A stretch of DNA of 64,000 nt from Pelodera strongyloides (lineage: Eukaryota; Nematoda; Chromadorea; Rhabditida; Rhabditidae). This document shows positions 52,401 through 63,351 of the stretch, in pieces. The stretch spans positions 186,001-250,000 of the forward strand of contig JAANDG010000027.1 of NCBI GenBank assembly GCA_036852015.1, read 5' to 3'. The notes beneath the pieces were generated by a model, which saw only the letters and a program-made list of their open reading frames with translations, was not told where the DNA came from and ran no database searches. Both the position numbers and the translations under genes were made by a program. How positions within the stretch are numbered: the stretch's first letter is position 1; each line of letters starts with the position of its first letter.

Positions 52401-55046
52401 CCAAGGGGGTCCCTGCAGTCCGCTCTGGTCTACCGAACTAGTGCGCTCCAGAGATATAGGCAATCTTTGATTAAGATATCTGATCCAAGAAACCTTCGCA
52501 GGTTTCCAACTGCTACCGTTTTTACCACCCGGTCGTTGTAACCAGACAAAATCAAAAACCTACCGTAAATGTCTTTGTGAGGTCTTTAGAATAGATGAGC
52601 TCAGGCATAAGGTAGTCATCGGTGGAGCAACTGTAATGTGTCACTTTTTACTTAAACACATAAAGTGCTTAAAGGGATATACCGGCCGGTTTTTGAAACG
52701 AATCGTGGTTGCATACAATCAGCGGAACAAATACACATTTCATGGCTAAAAATGTTGTCTTGTCATTTCCTTATCGTGAACCTTATCCAGAACTTAAACC
52801 TTACATTGGGCCCTTGATTGAGGCTCAAGAAGATCAGTAATCCAACAAAATATCTTAATACACGGTTGGTCAAATTCCCTTAGACTGCCGCGTGACAAAC
52901 TGCCCCTTCTAGGACACCTCATTAGGTCGTAATTAGTAGCATGCCGTCGTCGCGTGAGTCCCCGGAAAGGTCACACATTCCTTAGCCTTTTGTTCTTTTT
53001 TGACACCTCGGGTGCCGCTATGTCTTTAGATAGCCCCGGACGCCTAGAACTTACAATTAGGACACCAAGGACTCTCACTTATGAACTAAAAATAATACGA
53101 AGGAAAACTTGTTGGTTATTCAGTAAGTCCCGTAAACACTATGGAACCGTGCCAAAGTAGTATGAGCCGTGGTTCTGAGGGGTATGCAGGTATGCTGGAT
53201 TTAGTGACAGAATGGCACATAATGAAACAAAATTTGTTGCGTGGAGGAATGCAACTGTCCAGCATTCACACCAACCACGTGTCATACCGCTTTAAATTCC
53301 TAAAACTAACCCATATTCATCAATCACTCTGTGTTGATTGCCCTGTCCATCTAGTGCATAACAACTGTGCGCCAACATTGCATAAATATCCGAGGCGCAA
53401 TCCCAAACGTGGTAGATGACGTCACCTGAAACGATTATTTTATTATTTTATTTGACAACTTTTTTTATAAGAGGTGGTCTGGCAACATAGCAGCAAGTTT
53501 GCTTTGATTCTATACACACATAGGCCAAAAAAAAAAAAAAAAAAAAACGCAGCCGCAGAGACGCCGTTTCCACAAAAATTTAACGCTGGGGTAGGTTATA
53601 GGCGTCTCCTGTTTAGCATGTTTTCTCGGCTTTCTCTGCTTTTGACAGGCAGCGTGAAAAGGCCGAGGGAGAACGATAAACAGGAGACGCCTGTAACCTA
53701 CCCCAGCGTAAAATTTTTGTGAAACTGGCCATTGATTTGGTACAATACCCCCGTCATCTGCAAGTTCTATCTCGGTCTCGATCTCGTCGCGCGAAGACGT
53801 CGAGAAATTTGTCATGTGGAACATGGCCCTAATGCTAAGGACCCTTGCTGGGTCCTTAGCATTAGGGCCATGTTCATTGATGTACTGAAGAACCCTTGAT
53901 AAGCAGCCTCCCTTGAAGCATAAAATTACTTATTTATTTGTTTTAGAAAAAGCACCCACCAACATTAGCGAATTTGATGAGCGGTCCGTTAGCGGAATCC
54001 TTATGAAGTGTGTATTGACATTGTGGAAGCTTTGATTGGTTTTCAATAGCCAAAGTTGTCAAATCGCTGAAATTATAGAAATTTGATTAAAAAACACCGC
54101 ATTGAAGTATATTATGTTGTTTGATGCACACTGATGAAACTTCGCGCCGCACAAAAATAGGGACCGCAACAGCGCGATGTGAGCAATTTAAATCATGAAC
54201 AACCTTTCTATATCTTCACAGAAATAGCTTATGTATACTATAAAAAACATATCATAACTGTTACAATGAATTTCCCCAAAATCTATATTTACTGCTATCT
54301 TTAAAGTAGTCTCCCTTTGGGCGACCTTGCCCGCAGGACTGCAGAAAAACACACGCTTAGTGGCGCCACAAAGTCTCACGGGAAAGGGGGAAATCTTAGC
54401 AAATCGCCGAATTTTTCTTGGAAATTAAGCTCAAAATCCCCTAAATATATGGAGAACAATCCGAGCTCAGCGACCGGGTAACACGCAAGATTAGCGTAAT
54501 GTAAAAACGATAATAGCCGAAAGAAAACAGAAGTTAGTGTAAACTGGGGCGGGACTTTTTTTACTTAGGCTTTAGTCAAGAAAGTAGGTGTGTAGTAGGT
54601 CGGACTCCCAGATGGCCTCTGGACTTAATAGGCTTTTATTTATTTTTTTGTCATAGTTCGATTGAGGCAACCGCAGTTAGACATGCAAGCTATTCCCTCT
54701 CAGCTTCTTCCGCTCTCTCTCTCTCCCCTCTCTCTCTCTCTCTCTCTCTCTATCTCGCTCGAAATAATAAGCATTACCATTTTAAATAAATTTAAAATAA
54801 ATAAAAACAAATTATAAATTCAAATAGGAGAATAACGCACCTCACTCCCATTTCGGTTCCCACCGATTTTTCAGCCTCTTGGTAGAAACACTTTACGTTG
54901 TATGCTCTATCGACCTGTAATATTTAATTTATTATGGTCGGATAGATTTTCTTTGAATTTGCTTCCAAATTTTTCGTTTGCTGCCCAAAATATTTACTAA
55001 TTGTAACTGCGGTATAATATACAAAGAAGTGCAAGAGGTAGAGAGG

Positions 55047-55096
<50 letters not shown>

Positions 55097-55421
55097 GTAA
55101 GAGAGAAGATGACTAGGTAAACTTGAAATCCTTCAAATATAGACATTCACAAGTAGGTCGAGTGGTTGCACGCAGCCAAACTCCAGCAAAATTGTATTAT
55201 ATTCTTGAATTTCAAAATATGGAATATGTGGACTTTGAAGCAAACCGCTGTGGAGCTTTGGCCAAAATAGAACTGGGGTAAATTTCAGCGTGTTTTTTTT
55301 GCGATCTTTTGTTTTTCGTTTGGTTGGATGGATTAATAGACAAAGTTTCGTGCAATTGTAGACCCATAATGAAAAAATGAAGTATAGCATAGGTTAAAAA
55401 AATAAAAAACAGAGAGGGTGT

Positions 55422-55460
<39 letters not shown>

Positions 55461-57738
55461 GGAGTTACATTAATTATACCTTTGTAATGAAAAGAGGATG
55501 AAGTTGCACAACCAGCGTCATTGAATAGGCCATTCCTTTGGGGTTGACCTGAAAAAAGATAAATTATATGTTTATGCGAAGTTAATTCACTGATGTAACT
55601 GCTTAAAAACATACAGCAAACAAACTATCGTTGTATTCTTTGTTATGTCGTGTAGAGGCACATAATAAATTATTTTGACTATTATGTACCGTACTGTAAA
55701 ATTGCAAAGCCGTAAAGCTATATGATGGTTTAACATTATCAATAGACGAAGAATAAAAGTTATCAGTTTTTAGGAGTCCTTATGAACAAATTCTAAGCCA
55801 TACATCCCCATGCAGTCCTTTAGATTTAGGAACCAGACCCCGCATAAAACTATTGTACTTTATTGAAAATTGCAAAAAAACCCAAAAACATTCTCTTATG
55901 GAAATTAAGTAGCAACTTGACCCCTTTTCTTTCTTGTAACGATTTTCAGTAAACCTTTACAAACGTTCACTTATGTTTAAAAAAAGGCCTCTTTCCATCA
56001 AAAACAACTGTACGAGGTAATCAAAAGCTGTGTAATTTGTCTTTTTTCCTCTTGGGAAAAACGCAATTAAGTCGTCAAAAAGTTCAAGAGCCGATTAAAA
56101 CTTTTAGGACAAAACGCGCATTTCTTAGCCGCATTTTTAAGACATTTCAAGTGTGTGCTTTTTGAGGGTCATGGTCAATGGGGCATTCAAATTTGCAAAA
56201 TGTGACAAGATTTGAATATTTACTGCTTTGTTTTGAAACTTTTGCGAACTTGCTTGTGTTTTACCTAACTGAGGGGAAATAAAAGATTCGCAAGTTCTTG
56301 ATTTTGGAAGTCCTCAGATCAGGATGTGACCTTCTGTGGCTTTACGGCACAGAATTTATGAAAACGGGGAAAGATCCCTAGCCTAAAGTCACTTATTTGC
56401 TTATGCTGTACATCGTTTAGGGCGCATTCGAGATGGACATTTCCGGAAAAGAAAAAAAAAACTTTTGGTTCATGATGGATTTCACCAGAAAATAATGCAA
56501 TGGCCACGCATACACATGCAAATGATCGATTGATTTTAGTTTCAGTTACGGTACATTTGCATTTTCGGCAATTATTTTGCGTGTATTATTTTTTTTTGTC
56601 GGTGTCCATCTCGAACCACTTTTTTCTTTTCTTTTCCGGAAAATGTCCATCTCGAATGCGCCCTTAGTTTTAGGCACGGTTCGTATGAGTCCTAATGAAA
56701 CTTGTATATTCATACCTCTCTCTTCCTCCGCACATTACAGTTTTCAAAATTTATCGTCACATTTGACGTGTTTTTGAATGAACATCCATCCTGAAATACG
56801 AGCTTATTACTATTAGCCACTAAAGCGACATAACGTCCGGATTTTGAAGTCGGCCAAATCTTGGGAAAATGCATATCCATATATCGTATGCAAATGAATA
56901 TAAATAGACCAACAACAATAGACGATAGAACTGCACCTACAGTACAACTTATTACGGATTACAGTGAAATTAAGTCATGCACATTATGGGGTTTGCATAG
57001 TTTGCAAGTATGCCGAAAAATTTGTCTTCGAAAAATGAGCCTTGGAACGTTTTTATAATTACTCATGTTATATATTCATACTTAGTTCCAAACTACGGTA
57101 CTTCGTGTACATACTTACAAGGAATTGTTGCATACTTGCAAACCCCATAATAAGTATGAGGCAGTATATACGAAGTTGTAAATTCGTATTTTATCCAATG
57201 AGCCTAATTACAATTACCACATATTTTTGACACCTTCATTAACTGTAAAGCAAGTTAGCAGAAAGCAGTTGAATTATTTTGAAATATAATAAAATTTCAA
57301 TATTCATAACAATCATAACTCACCTCGTTGAAATGTCCTTTTACGAAAACGTAAGATGGAGCCGCGTGTTCCGTATTGATGTTCAGCGCAATTGAGCCGT
57401 GGCCGCATTTGAATTCCGGTGATTCTTGAATAATGTTTAGTTTTTTTATTGCATAGTTTAAAGTGACATGACACGCGGTTTTGAAGGTGCATGCTGGGCA
57501 ACCCACTTCCTGCAGATACCTGTGCGCTGTGCCGCACAGAAAGCGGACTGTGCATGCAACACAACGGAATGCACATAACGTTACAAAACCACTTTTCATA
57601 CCGCTTTAAATATCATCAAATAGATGTTCCAAAAATATATAACACATTTTGGTTGTAAACTATACCTCGCAGAGAATTGTCAAATACTTCGGAAGCGTGC
57701 AGCAAAGGAACTAATGCAGATAGTAATAGAGGCCACAT
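49441..57738 (-). CDS. ZP-domain cuticlin-like type I membrane protein, 15 exons
   Basis: Exons in transcript order: 57738-57666, 57424-57324, 55548-55480, 54914-54841, 54066-53960, 53425-53311, 52630-52564, 51919-51824, 51561-51448, 51299-51183, 51047-50888, 50655-50617, 50448-50285, 50072-49931, 49634-49441 (TGA). All introns are GT-AG, all phases agree, and the product is 543 residues. A signal peptide (MWPLLLSALVPLLHA) leads into a ZP domain (~29-245) with FHPLF.TK-type, VDRAY, GDVIYHVWDC, DGQGN and CQIKLC motifs, ending CDEISPPKC. Then come a Thr-rich mucin-like linker (exon 11), a basic furin-type site (KRDIRRR, ~451-457) and a membrane helix near the C-terminus (GFWAITGIILVCLSVVTVAV) with a short tail ending IPY. 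Cuticlins are cleaved, released and polymerised in the cuticle or apical matrix; that role is inferred from the family. Confidence 0.88.
49671..50269. mobile_element. Pair of inverted family F MITE arms enclosing ZP exon 14
   Basis: Left arm TTAAAGCGGAATGGCACGTG GTTTATG..., right arm CATAAACCGCGTGCCATACC + GCTTTGAA. The arms pair over about 45 bases, and the 500-base interior contains the exon 49931-50072. This may be two solo ends or one element around an exon. Confidence 0.5.
50488..50508. repeat. Short telomere-type repeat
   Basis: GCCTAAGCCTAAGCC followed by a TTTGCC variant; ZP intron. Confidence 0.7.
51590..51630. repeat. Short telomere-type repeat
   Basis: GGCTTAGGCATAGGCTTAGG and following degenerate units; ZP intron. 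Confidence 0.75.
52669..52712. mobile_element. TTAA MITE, family A, left end only
   Basis: TTAAAGGGATATACCGGCCG followed by GTTTTTGAAACGAATCGTGG; no right end found. Confidence 0.5.
53201..53295. mobile_element. TTAA MITE, family F, short
   Basis: Left end decayed (GACAGAATGGCACATAATG); right ACCACGTGTCATACCGCTTT + AA. It ends 16 bases from ZP exon 6, on the donor side of that minus-strand exon. Confidence 0.55.
53561..53727. repeat. Inverted-repeat element (about 165 bases)
   Basis: GCTGGGGTAGGTTATAGGCG at the left pairs with CGCCTGTAACCTACCCCAGC at the right, both extended by AGGAGACG/CGTCTCCT blocks. In ZP intron 5; no TTAA tips. Confidence 0.7.
53820..53874. repeat. Perfect 25-bp hairpin with a 5-base loop
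   Basis: AACATGGCCCTAATGCTAAG GACCC, loop TTGCT, then the exact complement. In ZP intron 5, next to the inverted-repeat element. Confidence 0.9.
54715..54752. repeat. (CT)n tract
   Basis: CTCTCT microsatellite in a ZP intron. Confidence 0.85.
55047..55093. repeat. (GA)n tract
   Basis: GAGAGA microsatellite in a ZP intron; another lies at about 55427-55461. Confidence 0.85.
56417..56668. mobile_element. Inverted-repeat element with GGGCGCATTCGAGATGGACA ends
   Basis: The first about 40 bases (to CCGGAAAAGAAAA) recur inverted at 56628-56668, with a partial extra copy at about 56598. TTTAG/TTAG flanks may be a target duplication. It is a class II-like MITE different from the TTAA families, in ZP intron 2. 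Confidence 0.6.
56985..57155. repeat. Inverted repeat, TATGGGGTTTGC arms
   Basis: ATTATGGGGTTTGC...CAAGTATG near 56985 against CATACTTGCAAACCCCATAA near 57131, in ZP intron 2. Confidence 0.5.
57458..57609. mobile_element. TTAA MITE, family F/J, in ZP intron 1
   Basis: TTAAAGTGACATGACACGCG GTTTTG to CAAAACCACTTTTCATACCG + CTTTAA. Confidence 0.75.
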
Positions 57739-59045
57739 TTTAGAGTTGTTCTGGTGCCTCCTAAATATTGTAAAAAGTACAGTAATGTACTTTTTTGGTT
57801 TACGAATTGTTTCCTATACAAATTACCAAATTTCTTTTAATTTTAACGCATCGTGGTTTAGAGTTTAGAGTTTAGAAGTTGAGACGTACACCGCTCGTCA
57901 TAAAATATATTATAAAACATACAAAATACATATATACCCTTACCTTTCTTGAGAAAAATAGGAATACAGTACACGTATTGAAGCACCACTTGCTTGAAAG
58001 ACTTGCGTTGCTTTTCTTCACTAAAGTAGCACAAGTAAATCTTTTTTTAGTAAAGTATACAATACCGACGCCAAAAAAAACCAGGCAATGGCATACAAAA
58101 AGTAACACACAAAAATCATACAAGGCAATTCATCAGGCAATTAATCAGCATGATCAAATTTTATCCCAAGGTCTGGGTGGAGTCTTGGGCTTGGGCTCGT
58201 CACATACTCTAGACAAGCCTGCCAGTTCGCGAAGCTAATTGCAGGCACCAACGCCGGTAAATAATTATGGTTGAAAGGTCAATATTTTGACCTTTCAATC
58301 GAAAGTGATTTTGGTATAAAAGGCGAGTAATTGAAAAGTGGACGGACGTGTACCCAGCGGTTCGTGCAGTTTGTAACCCACTAAGGGAGTAGTGTACTTG
58401 AACTGGGCCGTAGAATCGACAACACTTTAGGAACAAAACCCGAACTATAGTATGTATATTTTTCGTAAACTATTATGTTATATAGCTAAACTACAAGTTC
58501 CAACTAAACTATATTAGTTTTGTATTCTTTGATCTTTCCATGCAGGCTGGTTAATAACAAGGAGTGAAATAAGGACCGAAATATTGGCCCAAATTATGTG
58601 GTTCAACAATATACGAGTATTCACCAGCGCGAAATAAGCTTCAAGTATAATGCTCAGGTTGGTTGGATCCGACTAAAATAAAGATTATGCAGAATCAACA
58701 AAATAATTGTTGAATAGCTAACTTCGACAATAGACAGACACCAGACTACAAACGGGATATTGTAGGAAAAGCCCGCCGCCAGACTATTATAAAGGGTACA
58801 AAATCATAAATTCGTACAAAAATCAACATCTAGGTCAGACAATGATTTCGCTTTCAAAACATACAATCAAATGTGAAACAGGCTATTTGTATTTTGATAT
58901 TGATGGGCTATTGGTATTGTTAGATTGTCAACCTGGCGCGCGCGATGGGCGCTTAGCCGTAACCGCGCTGTAGCGGAAACAGTGCTGAACAAAAGCTTTA
59001 GTAACAAATAGTATTTTCCACTAGTAGAATGTATTTTACTACTGT
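57739..59045. other. Upstream (5') region of the ZP gene
   Basis: Should hold the ZP promoter on the minus strand. An inverted GGTCAATATTTTGACC palindrome lies at about 58277-58294. No other gene seen. Confidence 0.35.
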
Positions 59046-59184
59046 TTCAAGCGAATGCGGTATGGCACGTGCTTTTGAAAACTATGCTGACATGTTCGTT
59101 CCCACTATAGCATGCAAAATTTCTGTGCGCATGGATACAAAAAAGTCAGTACATGTTCCCAAACCACGTGTCATACCTCTTTAA
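59046..59184. mobile_element. TTAA MITE, family F
   Basis: GCGGTATGGCACGTGCTTTT to AACCACGTGTCATACCTCTT + TAA. Confidence 0.7.
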
Positions 59185-59394
59185 ATCTCGGTGTGGTATT
59201 TTTCTCTGCGCTCAATAATGGTAGGTACTGGGGGTGCGCGCAAACAATAGAACTAAACCTCGAACTGGCTAGCCACGGTTTACGGGTCACTAGGACGGAG
59301 CGGGCATGAGCGAGAGCGAAGGTTTCAATCGAAAAGCAATCATCTAGTGTACGAGAGTAGCAATTGTGCAACTTGTGCTCCAGGTGGTCTTAGT

Positions 59395-59490
59395 ATGAGG
59401 AACCGACAGAGCACAGGTGTGGGATTTGTGCTGTTCTTGTGCTTTATTGTCGTGGCCATGACTGCATCGGTGAATTGCAAAGAAATATAC
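59395..59490 (+). CDS. Possible first exon of an unidentified secreted protein
   Basis: ATG starts a short basic region, then a hydrophobic core (VGFVLFLCFIVVAMTASVNC) that looks like a signal peptide, followed by KEIY and a good donor (GTAGGT). No downstream exon of matching phase could be identified. Read through without splicing, the frame stops at 59568. It may be chance. Confidence 0.3.
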
Positions 59491-59568
59491 GTAGGTTTCA
59501 TGATAGAAATTAAAACCTCCTATCTATGGATTAATTATTATAGAACGGATGTTCGGTTTATTGCATAA

Positions 59569-60969
59569 AGAATTTGGGTCTCCAACTACTTGAGAAGTAC
59601 AAGCATATTACTTATCGATTTGAAAATAGAGTGACAAGAAAACCTTGTCTGATATTATTCAATAGGAAAAAGATCAAATCTTATAGGGCTACAGTACACT
59701 ACACTGTATGAATATTCAAATATCAAAACACATTCAAACGACAACCGACAAATCGTAAGGATCTTATTATTCGTACGCAAATACCATCTTGACATCTTGT
59801 TATTTCGTAACGACATCAAAGTGCCTTATATTGTCTTCTATCGTATTCTTGACCTAATCTCGCGCTTATGCAACATTGTATTATCGAGTGTTTGTCATAT
59901 TCACTACGCGATGCGCCTTTTGACGAAATATCCTTTCAGCAATAGACAATAAAAGGCAAAGTGACCGTATATCTTAACCTTGACGGAAAGTATGTAGCAA
60001 CTGTAAACTATGAATGCGTCGCAGGCGTCACTAGGGCAAGAGTCTAGTTTGTAGTTTGCAGTCAGGATTTTGAATCAACGCCACTAACGCCACTACGTCG
60101 ATGATTTGTTAATGACAGGTAGATAAAGTAGAAATCTTTGGTTGTAATTATAACACATCACTGTTTTATTTTTGAGAACTTTTGACGCATTTTGAAACAT
60201 TTATTGTGGAAATTGCATAAATTTCAACAAATGTATTATATGTATGAGGAAGAAAACATATGTCTGAAAACTGACACGGCACATTATATATGATAATAAA
60301 CACTAGGTCATGAGTGCAAGCCAAGCTAAGAGTGCGCCTACCGCCATCGACCTGTGGTTATAATACATGTGAAGCGTATTTTGGATACGCCTACTCATTC
60401 CCTGAGCATGCACTAATGGCAAGTGGGCATATGGCAAATTGTGTGGCAATTTTTATATAATTATGGAACCAAAAATACTTGACAGTCTTGAAGTCTGGGT
60501 ATTATTTCCAAGAAAAAAAATATATATTTTATGCCTTTTTAAATCTATTTCCGACGACCATGAAAATGTTTTAGTATTTTTTCCCTACAATTAGGACTAA
60601 AATAATAAACCAAAATAGACTAGCGAAGAAATTGTAAAAGTAAGCGTTGGCAAGTTTCATAGAATTAGCTACCTTTAGAAAGTTAGCGCATAGTTGCGCG
60701 GTCAAGAGGTTCTACGAATAATTTCAGGAATTTGCTCCTTTTCTATAGGATATAAACATTTTGAAGTGAGTCAAGTTGATTTAAAGGGGTTGGGTGGTCT
60801 TAGTTTATCAACTAGGTAAAACTGCAAGTTGTGTCAAAGATGTATAAAAAAAATGTCCATGTCAGTGTCAATACAGAATAGAAAAAAAGTTGTCCAGGAC
60901 CTATTAGCGGCAACGACACCATCGTATATACATATACATGCAACGTCTATGAGAAGAAACAAAAGAAGG
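59569..60969. other. Unassigned stretch
   Basis: No gene recognised. TTAAAGGGGTTGGGTGG at 60781 looks like a lone left tip of another TTAA element. Confidence 0.3.
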
Positions 60970-61151
60970 TTAAAGCGAAATACCGGTCGGTTTTTGAAAC
61001 GCATCGAGTACACCAGCATTCGTATGCAGCATATGCAAATGAACATAAATTAGAATAAAAAATCGAGCTAAATTCGAGCAATTTAGCATAGATACGTAAG
61101 AATTCGGTTGTCGACGATCCGCTTCAAAAACCGGCCGGTATTTCGCTTTAA
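60970..61151. mobile_element. TTAA MITE, family A
   Basis: TTAAAGCGAAATACCGGTCG to CGGCCGGTATTTCGCTTTAA; well preserved. Confidence 0.9.
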
Positions 61152-61250
61152 AAACGGTGCCTGGCGTGACTAGCATGAGTATTGACTTAACACAGCGTGA
61201 GTCTAGTATGATACTATGAAGTCCTAGGAATTGAGTACAATACTAGTATG

Positions 61251-61279
61251 AACGGTGCACCGGACCCCGGTGCACCGTT
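61251..61279. repeat. Perfect 13-bp hairpin
   Basis: AACGGTGCACCGG, loop ACC, CCGGTGCACCGTT. Confidence 0.8.
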
Positions 61280-61419
61280 TCTGCGGATTCGGTTGATATA
61301 ACCCGGTACTCTTTATCTTTATCTTTTACTAGTATGAAACTTGCAAAACCCGAGGATGTGTCTAGGTCGAGAGTTGCCCTAGTAAAGAGCAGGCTGGTAT
61401 TGTAGCATTGCCTACCTTA

Positions 61420-61560
61420 GCCGGGTGCTAGTCCACTGGGGGGCTGGTACTACTGCGGTAAGGCTCCGCCCAGCGCGCCCGAACCGGGACCCTTTTGAAA
61501 ACCGAGATCTCTCCCGCCGGTCAAAAGGCTACGGTGCAATCATCCACCCAAGACTCATTC
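61420..61560. other. GC-rich patch
   Basis: GC-rich block containing CGCCCAGCGCGCCCGAACCG; the minus strand has a weak B-box-like GGTTCGGGC. Possibly another repeat fragment. Confidence 0.25.
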
Positions 61561-61929
61561 CCCCCTTTTTAGGTCCCCCTTTTTTAATAGTACCCTCATT
61601 TTCACTCTCGTGGTAGTGGACCTCGAAACACAGGGAAGGAAAAAGATAATGAATCTTTTGGAAAAAGCGATTACGTGGATTTAGTTAAATCATCTGAATG
61701 AAAAAGGTAGCGATGAAATTGGGTGAACTTGGGGAAGGTGACGTTTGTTGAATGAAGAAATGTGTTGTGGTCTCTGGTTAGTATTTGGTGAAAAGACTGT
61801 AGGCTAGTGAGTTAGTGGCATGAGGTGAACGCTAACATAGGACATATCGACATATCGTGTACCTTATTGCTATGTTATGTAAGTCTTGGAAAGATAAAGC
61901 AAACTCATACTATACAATGTTGAACGCTC

Positions 61930-61966
61930 AGCTTAGGCTTAGGCTTAGGCTTAGGCTTAGGCTTAT
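61930..61966. repeat. Interstitial telomere-type array (TTAGGC)n
   Basis: About six perfect TTAGGC units. Confidence 0.95.
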
Positions 61967-62156
61967 GACAAAAGAAATTCAGAGATATCCCAAAATTCAG
62001 AGGCCTTTATCCCAAAACAGTACGTTTCAATGTTGTGCCAAAAACGGTGACATGCATGAACCGGCAATTCTATCAACTTCTCCGACACTCCATCAGTTAT
62101 GCAAAGTAAATTGTTAGAAGTAATAAAGCTCATTATCACCAGATATGAATTGCACT

Positions 62157-62244
62157 ATGTGACTTTCTGGCACAGTATGGAACGTCAATTGCATATTATC
62201 ATTGGAAATAAAATTTTCCAGCACCATGTGTCATTCCGCTTTAA
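62157..62244. mobile_element. TTAA MITE, family F, short
   Basis: Left decayed; right ACCATGTGTCATTCCGCTTT + AA. Confidence 0.5.
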
Positions 62245-62281
62245 ATATAAACAATGAAGGATTCCAGCAATACAACTAATA

Positions 62282-62371
62282 AATCGGTATGGTACGGGGG
62301 GTTGCAAAGAATTTCGTAATCTGCAACAACACATGGAAATGGAATTGGAACCACGTGTCATGTCACTTTAA
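62282..62371. mobile_element. TTAA MITE, family F, short
   Basis: CGGTATGGTACGGGG at the left; ACCACGTGTCATGTCACTTT + AA at the right. Confidence 0.5.
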
Positions 62372-62620
62372 AAATACAACGCTGGTCCACCGGTATTCAA
62401 ATGTAAAGGTGAGGAAAGACACCTGTGCGCTCTAACGGTATGCTAATGAGCCCAATAATTATATAAGGGCGGGCGCATCCAGGCGCACGGGATTAGGGTC
62501 AAAATTGCATAGAAAGACAATAAATGCCTTTCTTCAGAACGACCAATTGAAGGTCAATTGTGGGAAAGAATGAAAAAATAGATCCAAGTCTGGGATTTTG
62601 GAAATAAATAAAATAATGTC

Positions 62621-62884
62621 TTAAAGGGATCGGTTCAGCTTGGTGATAAAGTGGTGGATTGATCGGCCCCGAATGCAAAAAGGGTAATTGTCTCTATACA
62701 AACAAGGCAGGACAATTGCCCGTTTTTGCATTTCGGACCGATCAATCCACCACTTTATCACCCAAGATCTTCGTGAGTATTGAAATTGAACACTACTTTT
62801 TGTATTCCAAATTTGTATTATCCCTTATAGAAAATAAAGAAACAAAAAAAACAGGCACAATTTAAGGTGAGCCGATCCCTTTAA
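62621..62884. mobile_element. TTAA fold-back element, family B, left arm shortened
   Basis: TTAAAGGGATCGGTTCAGCT jumps directly to the GGTGATAAAGTGG inner part, so about 100 bases of the left arm are missing; the right arm is intact and ends GCCGATCCCTTTAA. Confidence 0.85.
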
Positions 62885-63186
62885 GCTACAAGATCGTGCT
62901 CCCCAACTCAAGGATGTTTCAATACAGGGTTTTGAAAGCCAGCTACTTGTTCGAAAATACAAATTTTGAAAATGAGTAAATACTTAGGGGGCTGAGAGTT
63001 TTGTGTTGGTGTTCATCCTTACAGCTATTATGCATTTTCAGTGAGGCAAAAAAATACACAGAAGGAAAACGAATGAGAACAATGGCGCGTGAAACTGGTA
63101 TCATTTTAGTAAATTTTTTATTCCATTTGGTCTTTATGCGGTTTCAGTGTCATAAAAAATGTTCTCTTACGTCTGAAGTATCTTTT

Positions 63187-63351
63187 TTAAAGCGAAATGC
63201 TAGCCCCTTTGGAAAATTTGCTAAGCAAATCCTATGTATCCTATGCTAATTTTGTACGATCGTCCACGGCAATCGTACAAAATTAGCATAGGATACATAG
63301 GTTTTGCTCATCATATGCATATTTTCCAAAGGGGCTAGCATTTCGCTTTAA
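63187..63351. mobile_element. TTAA MITE, family E
   Basis: TTAAAGCGAAATGCTAGCCC to GGCTAGCATTTCGCTTTAA; slightly shorter than the 171-base copies because of a small deletion in the left arm. Confidence 0.9.
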
